Positions 33,817 to 45,805 of a stretch of DNA of 64,000 nucleotides are shown here, piece by piece. The position numbers and the translations under genes are program-made. This stretch comes from Cytidiella melzeri (lineage: Eukaryota; Basidiomycota; Agaricomycetes; Polyporales; Irpicaceae): NCBI GenBank assembly GCA_022592445.1, contig JABYQR010000061.1:101806-165805 (forward strand), in the 5' to 3' direction. The first letter of the stretch is position 1. Each line of letters begins with the position of its first letter. The notes beneath the pieces are model-generated. The model had not been told where the DNA came from, did not search any database, and saw only the letters and a program-made list of their open reading frames with translations.

Positions 33817-35965
33817 ATGGCAAGGCCGACGACACACGATCAACAAAAGTATCTGGGGGACGACTTGTCGGAAAAGGGCAGTGTCGCTGTCAGGGAGGAG
33901 CTGCAGACCGGCGTGTACCACAAAGAAGAGTTGTTGGACCCCGATGACCATGAGACGCTGCAAAGAGGGCTGTCAGCGCGTCAGATTTCTATGATAGCGG
34001 TGAGTATTTCGCAGATCTTTCACAACTACGAACGCTCAGTGAGTGCGTGTATAGCTTGGTGGTGCAGTAGGCACTGGTCTCATCATCGGCTCGGGTACCG
34101 CGCTGGTTCGCGGAGGACCGCTCGGTATTTTTCTCGGGTACACTTTTATGGGAATGGTCTGCTACATGGTAAATTCTCCGTCCTCTGCCTCTTTGTTGAG
34201 TCTCGAAAACTTACGTCGAGTATGAAGGTTTTGGTAGGCCTGGCCGAGATGAGCGCGTACCTTCCCCACAAGAAAGGATTCGCCGGCTATGCCACTCGTT
34301 TTGTTGACCCTGCCTTTGGGTTTGCGCTTGGATGGAACTATCTCTTCAAGTACGTGTATGCATCGCCGATTGCGCGAATACTACTATAACGCTCGCATGC
34401 AGGTACCTTATCGTCACTCCTAACAATATCAATGCAGCAGGCGTAGTTATTCAATACTGGAATCGGAGCGTCCACATTGCTGTCTGGATGGGTGAGTTTT
34501 CTGCTCATACACCACCATGACCTCGTAGCTAACTCATTCATCAGTCATCTTTATTGTGTTCAGTAAGCACACGAACATACCTGCATTCTTCATCCTCACG
34601 TTCAACATGACTTCACAGTATTCGTCGTCAACCTCCTCGGCGTTCGCGTTTTTGGAGAACTCGAGTTCTGGTTCAGCAGTATCAAAGTCATCACACTGAT
34701 CGGCCTTATTCTCATGGGCATCATCATTGACCTCGGCGGCAACCCACGCCACGACCGTATTGGCTTCCGCTACTGGGATCACCCGTACGGCCCGATGGGT
34801 GTCTACCTCCTCAGCAGGGTGCACAAGAAATCTCTCGCCATCTTCCTTGGGTTTTGGAGCACCTTGACGAACGCGTTGTTTGCGTACATTGGCACGGAGC
34901 TGATCGGTGTTACCGTCGGAGAAGCGCAGAACCCTTCCAAGACTATCCCATCTGCGATACGCAGGACGTTCTTCCGTATCGTCGTCTTCTATATTGGTGG
35001 AGTTTTTGTCGTCGGGTTGATCGTGCCAAGCACGAGTGACGCCATCTTTGTCGCAAACAAGTCCAAGGCCGGAGCGGCTGCCTCTCCATTTGTTGTAGGC
35101 AAGTATCTCTTGGTGTCTTGGAAGACTGGCTTGTAAACTTACAAACGTGTTTTCTGCAGCTACGACGCTTGCCGGTATCAAAACATTAAACCACGTTATT
35201 AATGGGGCTATCTTGCTGTTTGTCATCAGCGCTGCCAACTCTGATCTCTACATCGGTTCGCGTACGTTGTACGGTCTGGCTGCGGAAGGCAAGGCTCCTC
35301 GTATCTTTGCGCGGGTGAACCGCATGGGTGTGCCATACGTTGCACTTAGCTTGTGCACGCTCTTCTGCGGTCTCGTCTTTTTGAACGTCTCGTCTTCCAG
35401 CGCAAAAGGTTTGTACCTTGAGAACTCGTCGCTCTTTGTCAGGGCAGACAGCTCATTTTGTCTTTACAGTATTCGGGTGGTTCGTCAACCTTGTCTCGAC
35501 TTTCGGTGCCATCACCTGGATGTGCATTGCCTACACTCACATGTACGTGTCAACCGTCACTCAGGTGCTGCCAAACTCTCTGATTATTCTCCCATCAGCC
35601 GTTTCATGAAAGCACTGGAGTACAACGGCATCTCACGAGACACCCTGCCTTACAAGGCTCCTTTGCAACCCTATGGCTCCTGGTTCGCCGTCATCTCGAC
35701 CATGATCATCACCATCTTTAAGGGCTTCGACACGTTCTTGCCGTTCACAAAAGACACATTTGTCACTTCGTACATCGCGATCCCGACGTTTGTGTTGTTC
35801 TGGGCTGGGTACAAGCTGTGGTACCGCACGAGCGTGATTCCGATCGAACAGGTGGATCTGGTCACTGGGAAGCGCGAGTATGCGCAAGAGGAGGAGAGTT
35901 TCAGGCACTTGGAAGATGTGAAGGGTCCTAAGAACGCGTGGCAGCGGTTTTGGGATAGGATGTAA
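33817..35965 (+). CDS. Amino-acid permease (fungal YAT/AAP family)
   Basis: Plasma-membrane proton-coupled amino-acid importer, 12 helices. Starts MARPTTHDQQKYLGDDLSEK with a hydrophilic tail of about 50 residues, then LQRGLSARQISMIALGGAVG and TGLIIGSGTALVRGGPLG, the diagnostic first helix. Following helices: VLVGLAEMSAYLPHKKGFAG, FVDPAFGFALGWNYLFKYLI, VFIFVVNLLGVRVFGELEFW, KVITLIGLILMGIIIDLGG, WSTLTNALFAYIGTELIGVT with VGEAQNPSKTIPSAIRRTFF (the ExxNPxxxxPxAI signature), LFVISAANSDLYIGSRTLYG, GKAPRIFARVNRMGVPYVAL, VFGWFVNLVSTFGAITWMCI and a last pair to 35965 (WQRFWDRM). Short introns at canonical sites. Substrate range cannot be read from sequence; resembles general amino-acid permeases. Confidence 0.92.
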
Positions 35966-36189
35966 CCACAAGCTCTACGTTGTATCCTTTATTTATCTGG
36001 CGTCATCGTGTACTGTCAGCACATTCCTTACCGTGCGCACATCCGTCCATTTTAGGCAGGTTGAGCAGGTTGATGCTGCATAATGCTGACCGGGATGACT
36101 ATTCGTTCAAATATACACATCGTAACGGAATATTAAACATTCGGAATGCGATAGGCGAGATTCTGGTACCTTCCTTACCTCCTCCGTCC

Positions 36190-37785
36190 ATGTATAAAGG
36201 CCTTTTGGTCGCCGCCACCGCTGCCCTACTTGCTTTCCTCTACCGCTCGTACCCTCACACCCTCACAGGGCTTCACCCTAACCCCCCATTGACAGATCAG
36301 GCTACGAGCCTTACGCTCAACACTACAGACATGGCTGCCATATCCGTATCCCGCCGCGTCGTGAACAAGGTTTTTGCAGTCGAGACTCCAGAGGTAAAGT
36401 ATTTCAAGTGCTGTCGCCCCTATAGTAATACAGCATACCAACGCTGACCCCATTATTGGTTGAGAAAAGGGTGCTGGAGCACTCGTGCGTCGATCTATAG
36501 GGAACATGAAGCTGAGGAACGTCACGCCGTTCCTCATGCTCGACCATTTCCACGTTTCGAAAGGTGCCGGGTTCCCAGACCATCCCCACCGTGGGCAAGC
36601 GACGGTCACTTATATGCTTGAAGGGTGAGTGGATTTTTTCGTGTGCTTTTTGCCTTGTTTGTTTGCTTTTGAGGGGTCGAGGGGAGCAAAGTGTTGACTG
36701 GACCTGGATGGGTGGTAGATCGAGCGCACATGAGGACTCGGCTGGGCACAAGGGTGTTATCAAGACTGGAGGTGTGCAGTGGATGTGTGCTGTGAGTTTT
36801 TGTCGACTTGACATTGCACCCACGCTCATGATCTTTTACTGAAATTCTGGTTGATTTAGGGAAGAGGCAGTAAGTCTGCAACTTGAAAATTCGTGTTGCA
36901 GTCAACTGAAACCAGGAACTGTCTTCTTCAGTCATCCATGCGGAGATGCCTGTACACGCACCTGGACACCCTGATCCGCGCGGTCTACAACTCTGGGTAG
37001 ACCTTCCAAAGAAATACAAGATGGTGCGCCGTCAATCTACCTTTGCTTGATCGAGTTAGTAACTTGGGTGGCCTGCATACAGGTAGAACCTACATACCAA
37101 GAACTCGACTCCAACCAAATCCCTGAAGCATTCCCTCACGGCACAGACGGAGGTGTCAAAGTTCGGGTGATCAGCGGTGTCAGCCACGGCGTCGAGTCCC
37201 CCGTGAGGCCGTTGGGAGGCTGCTGGTACTTCCACATGGTGTTCTCCAAGAAATCTACAATCTTTCAGGATTTACGTACGTCAAAGCTGTCTCTCACGGC
37301 ATTTGTCGGAAAACCTGATTCGTAGTTTGCAGCTGCCGGATGGACCGCGTTCATTTACTGTAAGATGCTATTGAAACGACGGGCGTAGAGAATGTACTAA
37401 CAGAGACGTGTGTGATTTGCCACAGTGTGGAAGGGCTCCCTCATTGTTGGAGAGGACACGCTGGCGCACGAAACGTTCAACACTCTCGTTCTCTCTGCTG
37501 ACGCGGGAGAGACCGGAGTCAAGCTCACAGCGGTCGAGGATGGCACCGAGTTTGTTTTGGCCGCCGCAGAGCCGTTGGACCAGACCATTGTCCAATACGG
37601 CCCTTTCGTCATGACCACGAAAGAGGAGATTCAGAAGACTCTGATCGATTGTACGTCTTTTGTTTTTACCTCAAGATGTACTCTTTCAACGGCGATATAT
37701 TGATTTACTGGGTTTTTTAGACCAGCTGGGACAGAATGGGTTCGAGAAGGCTCACAAGTGGCAGAGCGAGATTGGGAACCGATGA
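36190..37785 (+). CDS. Pirin
   Basis: Cupin-fold, iron-containing protein; a nuclear cofactor or quercetin dioxygenase in other organisms. Core motifs: RRSIGNMKLRNVTPFLMLDH, FPDHPHRGQATVTYMLEG (H-P-H-R-G gives metal ligands), HEDSAGHKGVIKTGGVQWMC, GRGVIHAEMP (metal ligands), DPRGLQLWVDLPKKYKM, VKVRVISGVSHGVESPV, and the second cupin half with YLWKGSLIVGEDT, ending QSEIGNR. Eight or so short introns. Two starts are possible: 36190 adds MYKGLLVAATAALLAFLYRS, a hydrophobic N-terminus, and 36331 starts MAAISVSRRVV. The ATG at 36190 overlaps a TATAAAGG sequence that would suit a TATA box for the second start, so 36331 may be the real one. I kept the longer form as upper limit. Confidence 0.9.
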
Positions 37786-37875
37786 GTGTGGTCAGCGGGG
37801 TCAGACGCTTGAGACTATGTATTGTTAACGTTAACAGCTATTCAAGGATGTAACCTGCTCAATCCTACATGTTTA

Positions 37876-39434
37876 TCACTTCGCCCTAGTCTTTTTGCGA
37901 CCTTTGACGTTCTCCTCGTCACTCTCAGCTTCTTCCATCTCATCCCATACTTCGTCATCGTCGTCCTCAGCCGCTTCACGCTGTGCGTTCGACGCAGCTA
38001 CCTCATCGACACCGTCCCAGAGTACGACAGTAGGTACCACTTTCACATATGTCTTCTCAAGCACTTCACCTTTGTGCTCTTGCTGTTGTCCAACCTGAGC
38101 TGGAGGAGGGAATGTGGAGTGTAGGCGGACGTAACGGTCTTCTGCGGTTGAAGCCATGAATGAGGGGCAGACGGCCAGGGATGTCACAGCTCCGGAGAAA
38201 CCTTGAAAACGACAGAATGAATAGGATATACCTATATGTAATCTCGACTTTTGAGCTTACCTTTGTAACCAAACGAAACTTTCCCGTTTCTTAGGTCGAG
38301 AGCATATAGACTGGACCCACGGTCAGAAACAAACACTTGACTGAAAAAGGCGTCACAATGAAAACAATCAAAAAATATGGATGTGGCGTACTGCTCGTTC
38401 AGTCCGTTCTTCACCGTACCAATTCCACCAGTTTTGCCTATTCCCTTCCAGTTGGACACAGGACGCCGAGCTGTACGTGTATCGTAACGCCGTACGTCCC
38501 CGAATTGCGTCCCCACTAGTAAATGTTGCTGTGAAGACGAAGCGGATGTTTGCAGATATGTAAAAGCTGTGTTTCTAACGGGTTGACGAAGCTGCAGACT
38601 ATCATTCGGGAGCTAGTGGGAAGGGGCTTTAGTTTCGTAACTTGCAGCAGGTAGTGTACTGTGCACTGTACCCACGTTCTTCGCCCTCCATATTTCGCCG
38701 GGAAGCAGCTGCTCGGTCCTCTTCCGCTTTTTAGAGCTACCATCCAGAGGCTTGTCGCTGCTAGCGTCTTCGGCTGCTGAGCTCGCAAATGCGCGTTCTG
38801 TGTCCCATACTGACAGTTCTACCTCATCTCCGGCGTACGCGAACGTTTGCTCGTTCGAGGCTAGACGCCACTCTGCAAGACGGCTTGGAAGAGTTGCAAG
38901 CTGAGGGGCTGTTTTTGTCTCTGGAAAGTCTTCGCCGCCAATAGCCGTCAGGCGGAGCGCACCATTCGACGTGCATGAGTATATCCCTCTACATTTGCGT
39001 CCAGAAGATCAGCTGTGGTATGTCCGCGACGGAGCTGAATCGAACGCACCGTTTTCCGAATGAGAGCCCGGCGTAGCTCTGATTCTCCTTCAGTCTACTT
39101 TCTCTCCAAGTCGACTTTTCTTCGAGGGTGCTATCAGCTGCTAGATGAAAAACGGAGGCGGATCCGTCCGCCCGGGCAGCAGCGAGCTTCACTTCAAAGG
39201 TTTCGTTAGTATTTACACCATTTTAAGCAGACAGAAGGACTTTACCAATTTTTCTGCACCGTTCTCTGGATTAGAGGCAACAGCGAACTTTTGGATTGCA
39301 CGCGACCGACTTCCAGAGGAAGTTCCTTCGAGGAGAGTGTTCGCAGCTGCGTCCCATCCTTCATTGCTTTCTTTACGAGAATATGAGACAGATTTTATCG
39401 CGCCAAGTTCGTCGCCAGTGAAGAATCGCGGCAT
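37876..39434 (-). CDS. NSA1: Ribosome biogenesis protein Nsa1/WDR74 (WD40 propeller)
   Basis: Nucleolar 60S pre-ribosome factor. Starts MPRFFTGDELGAIKSVSYSR at 39434; F-TGDE-G-IK is the typical opening of Nsa1. Blades follow: VKLAAARADGSASVFHLA, ENQSYAGLSFGKR, GIYSCTSNGALRLT, LATLPSRLAEWRLASNEQTF, VELSVWDTERAFAS, a basic insert DGSSKKRKRTEQLLPGEIWR, LLVGTQFGDVRRYDTRTARR, VFVSDRGSSLYALDLRNGKV, AVTSLAVCPSFMASTAEDRY, LHSTFPPPA. The C-terminal tail is acidic then basic (DDDDEVWDEMEEAESDEENV, GRKKTRAK), as expected of a nucleolar protein. Shares a 245-bp divergent promoter with the Rmd5-like gene. Confidence 0.88.
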
Positions 39435-39679
39435 GCTAGGGTTGTCGCAAGTTAGGTCCTAACTTGTACTCATTTGCGTCGCGAGAAATTATCGACGTAC
39501 TTGCAGCGCTTACTCCCACGTGGCTATCAGACGCCCTCCGGGCTTAGGCTGCTGAATCGGCAGGGCTTCACACTACATCAGGACGACGACGACGGCAGGT
39601 CGCCGTCGAACTCCTCCACAACTCTCGACTCTCTTCTGCCCTCATCGCTGCGCACTTTACACCGCCAGTCTGCAGCAAT
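39435..39679. promoter_or_regulatory. Bidirectional promoter between NSA1 (-) and the Rmd5-like gene (+)
   Basis: Only 245 bp separate the two start codons, so both promoters must lie here. It holds TCCTAACTTG near 39457 and the direct repeat ACGACGACGAC near 39584. No TATA box is evident. Confidence 0.6.
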
Positions 39680-41168
39680 ATGGAAGCTTCCTTGAAGGAA
39701 CTGACTAAACTTGAGAAACTAGCTTCAAGCTCTGCAAAGGGAAAGTCGCCATGCATAGCGGATTCGCTGGACTCCCTCATGCGGTCTCTCCGTGAGACCA
39801 AGGAACGGATTCAGACAGGAAACATTGACGAGTCCAGCTTCAGCGCGCTGTCGCAGAAGGTGGATTCCACGAAGAAAGACATCGACGACCGCCAGAAGGA
39901 GGTCTACAACTCGTTGGCAAAGTTTGGAAAGACCTTGGACAAGGTGCGTCTCGGTTGAGTATCCTGAAGCATGTCAACCGGAAATGTTTGGAAAGCCTGA
40001 CATTCGCATATTTGTAGCGCTTTACCACACCATTGCCGTCATATCAACCGCTTTTCTCCTCGCCCGAGGCCGTCGCAGCCTTGGAACAGACCATTGCACG
40101 ACACTTTCTGCGCACCGGGCAGTTCGAGACCGCTGAAACGTTCATCAGCGTCAGTGTCAATGCATTCTAGCGGCTTCATGTACACAACGTTTTGATTACC
40201 GTTTCGCCAATTGCAGGAATCCGGTGTGAACATCGAGCCTTCAATGCGCTCGCAGTTCCTAGAGCTCCATCAAATAGTGACAGCCCTCAAAGCCGGAAAC
40301 ATCGTGCCTGCACTCGAGTAAGTCAAATATTGCTGTGATTGGCTTAGCAAGCTTTCTCACAGTGTTCCAGGTGGGCCGCACACAACCGTCCGTTCCTACA
40401 GTCACGGTCGTCGCCGTTAGAGTTCCATCTGCACCGCTCCCAGTATATGCGTCTCCTGCTATCTACTCACCCTACACACGTGCCAGACGCGTTGAAGTAC
40501 GCGAAGACAAATTTCTCACCATTTTACCCCCAGCACGCGTACGACATAAACAGGCTAATGAATTGCATCACGTACGTCTCTCGTTTGCAATTGTCGCCTT
40601 ACGCAGACCTTGCGTCCTCCGCTTTGCATTACGACCTCGAGCCGATGTTCGCCAAGGAGTTCTGCGCTAGTCTCGGCATGAGCCGTCAAGTCCCGTTGAG
40701 GGTGGTGGGCGATCTTGGAGGAGGTGGAGCGCTCGCGCGCATCGAGAAAGGCCGAAAGGTCATGCGAGAACGAAAGAGCGAATGGAGCCAGTCAGACGAG
40801 CTGCCGGTGCGTTTGCACAACAATAGCTTTCATTGTTGTCGGCTTCGGTGCTTATGACTCCTGATTTTTGCTTTGTAGATCGAGATTCCACTACTGCCGG
40901 AGAACCGGTATCACTCCATCTTTGCCTGTCCCGTCTCAAAGGAGCAATCAACGGATTCCAACCCACCCATGCTGATGAGCTGCGGTCATGTCATTACCAA
41001 GGACAGCTTGCAAAAACTCAGCAAGCCAGGAGGGTGCGTTGATTACATGATTCTAGGCTTGCATTGACTCAAACTCAACCTTATGCGCGTGTGTTTGACA
41101 GTCGCGTCAAGTGCCCATACTGTCCCAACGAATCACAAATGTCCTCGGCCTTGCGAATGCACTTCTAA
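39680..41168 (+). CDS. RMD5: GID/CTLH E3 ligase subunit, Rmd5/Gid2 (RMND5) type
   Basis: RING-type subunit of the GID ubiquitin ligase that targets gluconeogenic enzymes. Starts [21 protein letters not shown]-terminal helical part [20 protein letters not shown] and a [20 protein letters not shown] coiled region; LisH-like [24 protein letters not shown]-like [20 protein letters not shown] then [20 protein letters not shown] and [17 protein letters not shown]-type region [20 protein letters not shown]. The C-terminal degenerate RING reads [20 protein letters not shown] then [20 protein letters not shown] and [11 protein letters not shown] (single), CGH and CPYC, lacking some zinc ligands as in Rmd5. 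Last exon ends MHF, TAA 41166-41168. Gid9 is the close alternative, but the RING-end pattern favours Rmd5. Confidence 0.88.
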
Positions 41169-41591
41169 ATGCACAGGACTCGCGGGGCTTTACGTATTGT
41201 ATCTGTAGGTTTCCACTTTTTGTACAAGTTCAGTCAATGTACGTTTATTGTATCATCCCATATCAAATTGGATCATCTCAACAGTCGGATTCCGCCAACT
41301 CTCTCTCTCTCTCCTGCTGCCAATGCCGCCACACGCAGGGTCGGTAGCCGCTCATAGGATGGCTTCTTCTCACAGCCTGTTCGCATGGCTATTGTTGACT
41401 CGAGTTGCCTACATCGGCACTCCTGTTTCTGACATTACACCGATCGTGTCGTACTCGGATCAAGTCCAAGAGGCCGCCCCGCCCAACAAAAGAGGAGTAC
41501 ATATAAGCCCGTGTCCTTTTGTCTGCGCACCACTTACATAGCCCCTCTCTTCTCCTGAACCAGAGCCTCAGTGCTCACTTCGATCTTCGAC
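41169..41591. other. Intergenic, promoter of F-box gene
   Basis: Contains a CTCTCTCTCTCTC tract near 41302. An open frame upstream of the F-box ATG starts only at a GTG (41571), so it is not used. No gene. Confidence 0.45.
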
Positions 41592-43227
41592 ATGGGCTCT
41601 AGTCTGATCAAACAGAGAGTGCCCGCCTGTGATGTCTCGCTCTTCCGACTAGGTGACGATATTCTCCTTCATATTTGTGCGCAGCTGTCTGCAGACGAGC
41701 TTGTCGTACTGCGCAAGGTGCGTTTCATGACGTCGACGATGCTCCCGTTTTCCCCGTTAACCGTTCTTCAGGTGTGCAGGTACTTCTACCTTTTGTCTCG
41801 TTCAAGATACCTGTGGCATCGTCTCCTCGCGCGCGACGTCACGGATGAACGTCGACCGCTCCCTTCGTATCGGAAGCCTACACACGAGCTCGAGTCCGCA
41901 CAACTCGAGATCCTCACGCGCCGCGCTCTACGCCTGGACGTACCTTGCCAGCAGCCTACCATCACCAGGCTCGGCTCTAAACAGCCTGTACAGTGGATTC
42001 GACTCGTTCATGGCCAGTGGATGCTCGTCGCCTCGACAGAAAAGCAAGAAGGTGTCTTGACACTGTACTCGTTGACAGACATGGAGGACGGCAAACCTTC
42101 TTGGATTGCCGCTACCAGTCTTCCCGGCCCAGTGTCGAGCGGCGAGTTCCAGGTGCAAGACGATCGTCTCGTCATTGCGTTGTGTTTCCAAAGCCCGTAA
42201 GTTCAAGTTCCTGCTGCCCATTCGCGTTTCCACTGACTCACGGAAACTGTGTCTAGTCGTCGCATGGTGATGGTCCTGTCTGTACAAATTCGGGATGGAA
42301 AAACGGAGTTTGTCACGCTGTCGACGTTTGAAGGGCTGTCACATGTACGCTGCTTGCGGAATGAGGTTGTGGGGTGCGCAGTCTTTGGCGACATGCAGGC
42401 TCCGTGCGTCGCGAATTGGAAGACGGGCGAGGTCGTTTCCTTACCTGTGACGCCAGACGGCCCTGTACGTCCTCGATCTCGTTTTCTACGTGTCCCCCCT
42501 ATCTAACCTTTGACGCGTGCAGGGAAAGTGTCTAGCTATGGCGCTTCGAGATGACATTTGTGTCGTCGTCTCGTCCTCCTCTCTCACGGTCTATTCGGTT
42601 TCCCTGAACGGCCCTTCCGAGCTGCTGCAAGTCATCCAGCTGGATCATTCCGTCGGGAACGTGTCCGTCTCGGCTGAAGGCGAGACACTCCCGTTGGAGC
42701 AAGGTGCCGACACGCTGGTGACACGCATGCTTCTATTCACCGCCTCCTCCGTCGGTATCAATGTCCTGCGTCTCCGTCAGCAGCAGCCGTCATCGAAAGA
42801 CGCTGAGCTTTATTCCGTCGACGTCCTCGCCGAGGAAGACCTCAAGCGTGGCGACTTGCTCTCCTCCAAGCCTTCTCAGCCGCACTTTGGCGGGTCCACG
42901 TCGCGGCTGTCGTGGCTCTACGCCCCATCTTCGTTCCTCGACCGCAGCAGCTCGAGTCTCGTCACTGGGCGGTTTGTCCCCACCGCTGCAGCCTCGCCGT
43001 CCTCAGGCGCCAAGATTGAAATCCTCTCGGAGTGCAAGGACGCGAGGTTACCTTCGTTCCATGTAATGCCCGTCATGGATTATGACGACGGTGTCGGACT
43101 GGTGGCTGTCGGGAACGGGTGTGGGGAGCTCGTCGTGTGCAGTTACGGCGGTTCTCTCAGCGCCGAGGTCGCCGAGTGCTTTCAAACGATTCCTGTCCCC
43201 GTCGTCCCTGTGCCGAATCTCCTCTGA
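41592..43227 (+). CDS. F-box protein (substrate receptor of SCF ubiquitin ligase)
   Basis: Starts MGSSLIKQRVPACDVSLFRL. F-box at about residues 17-60: LFRLGDDILLHICAQLSADE then LVVLRKVCRYFYLLSRSRYL and WHRLL, binding Skp1. The rest (about 430 residues) is beta-rich, with strands such as WIRLVHGQWMLVASTEKQEG, TLYSLTDMEDGKPSWIAATS, RLVIALCFQSP, RRMVMVLSVQIRDGKTEFVT, CLAMALRDDICVVVSSSSLT and VGLVAVGNGCGELVVCSYGG. This could be a WD40-like propeller with weak repeats, as in many Agaricomycete F-box proteins. Three introns. Ends VPVPNLL at 43227. Target unknown. Confidence 0.82.
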
Positions 43228-44649
43228 AGCGCATCTATCTCACTTTTCCCCAGATTGTTTTGTTCCACGTCTCTTTCTTCGTTCACGTTTATACGACCCT
43301 TTTATGCGTCCCATGAATCATCCTCACGCACGTCAACGTCCCCAACGACATCTGTAGCATACAACCATCATCCCATACCCATCGTCCAGCACGACTCCCC
43401 ATGCCACTACTTATCATAAACCCAACTCGAGCATATCACGTTATTCGACATTTTGTCCTTCACGAACCCCCCCCTCCCAATCGCATCTATATCTTAGCAG
43501 ACTATCAAGTACCAGTATTAGTTGTTTGTGCATCACTGTCATACTCACTCCCTACGTACATTCGTACACACTATTGTTTTCTCTATACCTGTCGTACCTC
43601 TATAACCATCAACCATCCATCCCCTTTCGCCGGGCGGTTGTTGGCTCATTCGTTCTCAAATCTATCATAGTGTTGTTCTTTGGCTTCCTAGTTCAGGGAA
43701 CACAATTTCGTACCTTAACACAAACTTACTTACACTCGGTGGTTGCTACTCTATACTCCTCCCTTCGTCCAGTGTTTAGGTGTTCAACCATGGCTGTACC
43801 CGCCGAGTCAATGTCATGTTTTCTGTGGCATCATGACTCAGCAGCGGCAGACCATTGACATTCCTCAACTTTGCTTCCCAAGTATACATGTAACTACAAC
43901 TGACTGTAAACGGTATACACATAACCACTGTAAGGGGACATTAAAGCTTCTTGCTGTAAATCGTGACTATCAAGTAAGAATACTACTAGTAGTCGTGCAA
44001 GAGAAATGGCCGTGGTACCGGCAACTCTAAAACGCAAATCCTGCAGCTAAACGTACGTGATGACAGCGCAAACTTGCGATCTTGAACCAGGTCACAGTAT
44101 CCGGATTTTAGCCAGCGATACTGTAGTCGAAGCAATTCACTCGCTTGTGCCAGTCTCACCCACCAAAATAAACGACGTCTCAAATGATTGTGCAGGCGAG
44201 TGGTATAAGATCGAGACAAAGGTAAACGACAGCCAGATATAGATCTGAGAGTAGAGAGGTAGGTATGGCGAGTGTATCGTGGAAGAGAGAAACAAAGAGC
44301 TAAACAACAATGAAGAAAGAACGAGGGACACCCAGCTTATACACATTACATCTCCCTTGCCTGATATCCAGAGTCATGACAAATTTCATAAAGCCAATAG
44401 GTCCCGGTGCAAGGACGAGAGGGGTAAAATGGTATGGAGAACCTCGCAATAACCTGTTGTCGTACTATAAAGGGGATATATGAAGAGAGAAATTTCAAAA
44501 GAGGACGAACAAAGAAAGGGGGAATCGCGCTACATCATGCGTCGCGTAGTAAAAAGCGACAACATTCACAGCGTAGGCATTAGGAGGTGATCGTAAGAGT
44601 CATCAGAGGAAAAAAGCAACAAGACGAAAGCGGCCGTGCTTCGAGACAT
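43228..44649. other. Convergent 3' flanks, no gene
   Basis: 1.4 kb between stops of the F-box gene (+) and the disordered-protein gene (-). AT-richer than the genes; frames at 43401-44030 are unlike proteins. AGAGAGAAA and GAAAGAAC-type tracts near 44280-44520 mark the 3' untranslated region of the minus-strand gene. Confidence 0.45.
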
Positions 44650-45805
44650 TTACGCCGCGGCGGCGACCTGAGGAGCGGCAGGCGGTACCTCAGGTGCGGG
44701 CTCCTCGACAGCGGGTGCCTCAGTAGCGGGGGCAACCTCCGTCTCCGGGGCGGCAGGGTTCTCGAGAGGAGCAACAGGAGCGGGCTCATCGATCTTGGGG
44801 GGCGCGTCATCCTCAGCGACCTTGGCAGGCACGTGGGGCTCCTTGTGTTGCTTGACCTTAAAGAAGTCACCAACACGCGAGGAGAGGCGACGCGTAACCT
44901 TGGGAGACTTGGGCTTCTCCTCCTTCTATGCGATCATGAGCGATGGTCCACGCGGTGATGAAAGCGATTTATGCTTACCTTCTCCTCCTTTGGCGTCTCG
45001 ACAGCGGGCTCAGCAGGCTCAGCCACAGCGGGTGTCTCAGTGGTGGTAGGCTCACTATGTGAGAAAACGTCGATGAGTCTACTGGAATGGCAAGGTCAAG
45101 GACATGACTCACGGAGCAGCCTCAACCGTAGGCTCGGCCTCAGGGACAGGAGCAGCGGGCTCAGCAGGCTCGACTGGGGCGGCAGCAGCCTCCTCCTTGG
45201 GGGCTTCCGCCGCGGGTGTCTCAGCAGGAGCAGGGGCCTATAGTGATTGGCATGTGAGCAACAGGACACCACAGGCGCGACATGCGCAACGCACCTCCGC
45301 CTTCTTCTCAGACTTCTTGGTCGTCTTCTCCTTCACCTTCTTCTCACCATTCTTGAACGGAGCGAGCAGCTTGGCGAGGATACCAGGGCTCTTGGGGCGC
45401 TCCTCCTTCTTCTCAGCCTGGAGAAGAGTCATCATGAGCATGCCACGTCAACCAATGATGGAATGCAAGACACTTACAGGCTTGGCCTCAGGAGTAGGCT
45501 CGGCCTCGGCGGCGGGCTCAGCAGGAGCCTCGGTGGTGGTCTCGGTGGCGGGGGCAGCGGGTTCCTTGAGAAAGATGGACAATACGTGAGACGCCCATAT
45601 GTGAAACGCATCACACGATGTGCGACAGAACAGTGCTCACCTCAGGCTTTGCCTCCTCCGCAGGTGCGTCGGTGGTAGCGGGAGCGGGAGTCTCTTCGAC
45701 CTTGGTCTCAGGCTCGACGGGAGTGGGCTCGACAGCAGGTGTCTCGGTGGGCTTGACCTCCTCAGCGGGGGCGGGGGCAGCGACAGTCTCAGCAGGGGCA
45801 GACAT
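44650..45805 (-). CDS. Intrinsically disordered Ala/Pro/Glu-rich protein with basic KSP modules
   Basis: Starts MSAPAETVAAPAPAEEVKPT at 45805, ends APQVAAAA and TAA at 44650-44652. Nearly all sequence is low-complexity Ala/Pro/Glu/Thr/Val, broken by two basic modules with similar openings: KEERPKSPGILAKLLAPFKN then GEKKVKEKTTKKSEKKAE, and EEKPKSPKVTRRLSSRVGDF then FKVKQHKEPHVPAK. Introns of 50-75 nt fall between the low-complexity blocks, so exons resemble repeated acidic linkers around basic cores. No signal peptide or membrane segment. KSP and RxxS sites suggest phosphorylation. Disordered proteins of this kind are common in mushrooms, but I do not recognise a named family. Confidence 0.65.

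Noticed and set aside
41571..41591. Upstream extension of the F-box protein (LTSIFD)
   Set aside because: It begins at GTG, not a normal eukaryotic start; the ATG at 41592 begins the protein.
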